A stretch of 64,000 nucleotides of DNA from Mycobacterium paraffinicum (lineage in GTDB: Bacteria > Actinomycetota > Actinomycetes > Mycobacteriales > Mycobacteriaceae). The notes under the pieces are model-generated. The model was not told the DNA's origin and ran no database searches. It saw nothing but the letters and a program-made list of their open reading frames with translations. The position numbers and the translations under genes are program-made. Numbering within the stretch: position 1 is the stretch's first letter; each line of letters starts with the position of its first letter. Location of the stretch: the NCBI RefSeq assembly GCF_001907675.1, contig NZ_MPNT01000009.1, positions 136,333 through 200,332 on the forward strand, read 5' to 3'. Shown here in pieces: positions 62,866 through 64,000 of the stretch.

Positions 62866-62884
62866 TTAACTTAGGCTTACCTAA
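62866..62884. promoter_or_regulatory. IdeR-type iron box
   Basis: TTAACTTAGGCTTACCTAA matches the 19-bp consensus TTAGGTTAGGCTAACCTAA at 16 positions. It lies 10 bases before ATG 62895 in the pheA divergent gap. The M. tuberculosis homologue Rv3839 is a known IdeR-repressed gene. Confidence 0.85.
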
Positions 62885-62894
62885 CATAAGGAGA

Positions 62895-63689
62895 ATGGTG
62901 TTACCGCTGACCGCCTGCCCCGCCCCGACGACTGCCGAACGAATCCGCAGCGCGTGTGTCCGCGCCGGCGGTGCGCTGCTGGCCCTCGAGACCGTGCCCG
63001 CGCGCCAGGATCCGGTCGTGACCCCGGTCCATCACCTGTTGCCCGACGGGTCCTTCGCGCTGGCCCTGCCCGGCGCGAACGACGCCGTCGCCGGAGCACA
63101 GGCACTCCTGGAACTGACCGACTACGCTCCGCTGCCGCTGCGGGAACCGGTGCGCTCGCTGGTCTGGGTGCGCGGACGCGTGCGGGAATTCCACCCCGAC
63201 GAGGTCGCCGAGACGGTCGACCTGATCGCCGCCGAATGGCCGCACCCCGCGCTGCTGCAGGTCGACACCCCGCGCTGCGCGCCCTCGGACGGGCACGAGC
63301 CGCGCTACACGCTGTTGCGCCTGGAGATTGCGTCCGTCGTCGTCACCGACGCCACCGGCGCCGAGCCCGTCAGCGTCGAGGACCTCCTCGCGGCCCGGCC
63401 CGACCCGTTCTGCGAGGTTGAGTCGAACCTGCTGTGGCATTTGGACACCGCCCACAGCGATGTGGTCGCGCGGCTGGTGTCCCGGCTGCCCTCGCGGTTA
63501 CGCCGCGGGCAGGTGCGTCCTCTCGGGCTCGATCGCTACGGCGTGCGGTTCCGCGTCGAAGGCCCGGACCGCGACCACGATGTCCGGCTGCCGTTTCACA
63601 AGCCGGTGGACGACATGACCGGGTTGAGCCAGGCCATCCGCGTGTTGATGGGTTGCCCATTCATCAACGGTCTGCGCGCCCGCTCGTAG
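62895..63689 (+). CDS. Iron-regulated DUF2470/HugZ-like protein (Rv3839 homologue)
   Basis: A 264-residue protein with an N-terminal flavin-reductase-like half (HHLLPDGSFALALPG) and a C-terminal DUF2470 segment (NLLWHLDTAHSDVVARLVSR to the end), as found in haem-utilisation HugZ-type proteins. It may take part in iron or haem use, which is inference from family and iron box. ATG 62895 leaves only one base after AAGGAG; GTG 62898, with four, may be the real start. Confidence 0.85.
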   Translation: MVLPLTACPAPTTAERIRSACVRAGGALLALETVPARQDPVVTPVHHLLPDGSFALALPGANDAVAGAQALLELTDYAPLPLREPVRSLVWVRGRVREFHPDEVAETVDLIAAEWPHPALLQVDTPRCAPSDGHEPRYTLLRLEIASVVVTDATGAEPVSVEDLLAARPDPFCEVESNLLWHLDTAHSDVVARLVSRLPSRLRRGQVRPLGLDRYGVRFRVEGPDRDHDVRLPFHKPVDDMTGLSQAIRVLMGCPFINGLRARS

Positions 63690-63725
63690 TCGAACCTCGG
63701 GCGCACCGGCCGGTACGTTAACCGG

Positions 63726-63906
63726 GTGAACGGCGATCGACCACCGCACCGGGCGCGCCCGCCCGGCCCACCGGGGCCGCCCGGGCGGAAGCCGCCCGAA
63801 CCGTGCACCGAGCCGTCACAGGTGATCCGGCGCGGGGCGCCCCCGCCGGGGCCGGCCGAACGGACCACGCCGCTGCGGCGTACGCCGCCGCCGCCAACCC
63901 CACCAA
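63726..63906 (+). CDS. Start of a proline-rich protein, probably LCP (LytR-CpsA-Psr) family, truncated by adapter
   Basis: GTG 63726 opens about 60 codons (M-N-G-D-R-P-P-H-R, a run of P/G/R, then SQVIRRGAPPPG and TTPLRRTPPPPP). Proline-rich cytoplasmic tails with QVIRR-type sequence precede the membrane helix of mycobacterial LCP ligases, and M. tuberculosis Rv3840 at this place is annotated LytR-like. No catalytic part is present before genomic sequence stops near 63906, so the call is tentative. Confidence 0.4.
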
Positions 63907-64000
63907 CTGCCTCCTATACACCTCTGACGCCGCCGACGAAGAGGGTAGGGTGGGGGCCGGGGGGGGGCGTGGCGTTGGGGGGGCAGGATGGCGGGGGCGG
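63907..64000. other. Illumina Nextera adapter read-through, not genomic
   Basis: 63907–63925 matches the 19-base Tn5 mosaic end at 16 positions. 63926–63939 matches the following adapter bases at 13 of 14. 63940–63947 differs by one base from the reverse complement of index N503/S503. 63948–63976 matches the P5 side at 16 of 29 with nearly all mismatches called G. The rest is G-rich noise. Confidence 0.93.

Overview
The window is high-GC actinobacterial chromosome and reads as a slow-growing Mycobacterium, most likely of the M. avium complex. Gene order follows the M. tuberculosis Rv3782–Rv3840 segment, and the protein sequences are closely mycobacterial. The alanine at the benzothiazinone-cysteine position of DprE1 fits M. 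avium, which is described as carrying this substitution.

Layout. (1) 1–9247: the end of galactan initiation and export (glfT1, the wzm-like permease), an accessory pocket (DUF732 secreted protein, divergent PTPS/QueD-like protein, NfeD-like protein, flotillin), a Gre-factor homologue, then the decaprenyl-phosphoryl-arabinose pathway (GtrA-like protein, dprE1, dprE2, aftA). (2) 9247–20616: the arabinosyltransferases embC, embA and embB. A three-gene ArsR/SRPBCC/DinB-like cassette is wedged between embC and embA. (3) 20.7–24.1 kb: a secreted protein, a membrane protein, a GarA-like FHA protein and fadE35. (4) 24.1–43.5 kb, minus strand: mycolic acid condensation (accD4, pks13, fadD32), the envelope lipase Rv3802c, the mycolyltransferase family (mpt51, fbpA), and arabinogalactan genes (aftB, ubiA, PAP2 phosphatase, glfT2, glf). 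(5) 43.8–52.7 kb: erp, an LGFP-repeat amidase, a HAD phosphatase, three tandem PlsC-like acyltransferases, a phosphotransferase, an MBL–Rieske protein and its small partner. (6) 52.7–63.9 kb: a phytoene-dehydrogenase-like oxidoreductase, a TetR regulator and DUF2834 protein sharing twin operators, an HxlR/CMD pair, a methyltransferase, an AraC regulator, serS, Rv3835/Rv3836-like proteins, a phosphoglycerate-mutase-like protein, pheA, an iron-box gene (Rv3839-like), and the start of a proline-rich probable LCP protein.

Much of the region builds the mycolyl-arabinogalactan layer. DprE1/DprE2 and UbiA/PAP2 make the arabinose donor. Glf, GlfT1 and GlfT2 make galactan. AftA, EmbA, EmbB and AftB build arabinan, and EmbC acts on lipoarabinomannan. 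FadD32, Pks13 and AccD4 make mycolic acids, and FbpA attaches them.

Compared with M. tuberculosis, the sulfolipid-1 block (Rv3820c–Rv3828c), PE_PGRS62, the IS element Rv3798, Rv3796 and the Rv3784–Rv3787c genes are not present at these junctions. Points for a second look are an in-frame TAG at codon 23 of serS, the GarA paralogue without its phospho-switch motif, a duplicated TetR operator, a 56-bp tandem repeat, and the last ~95 bases, which are Nextera sequencing adapter and not genome.
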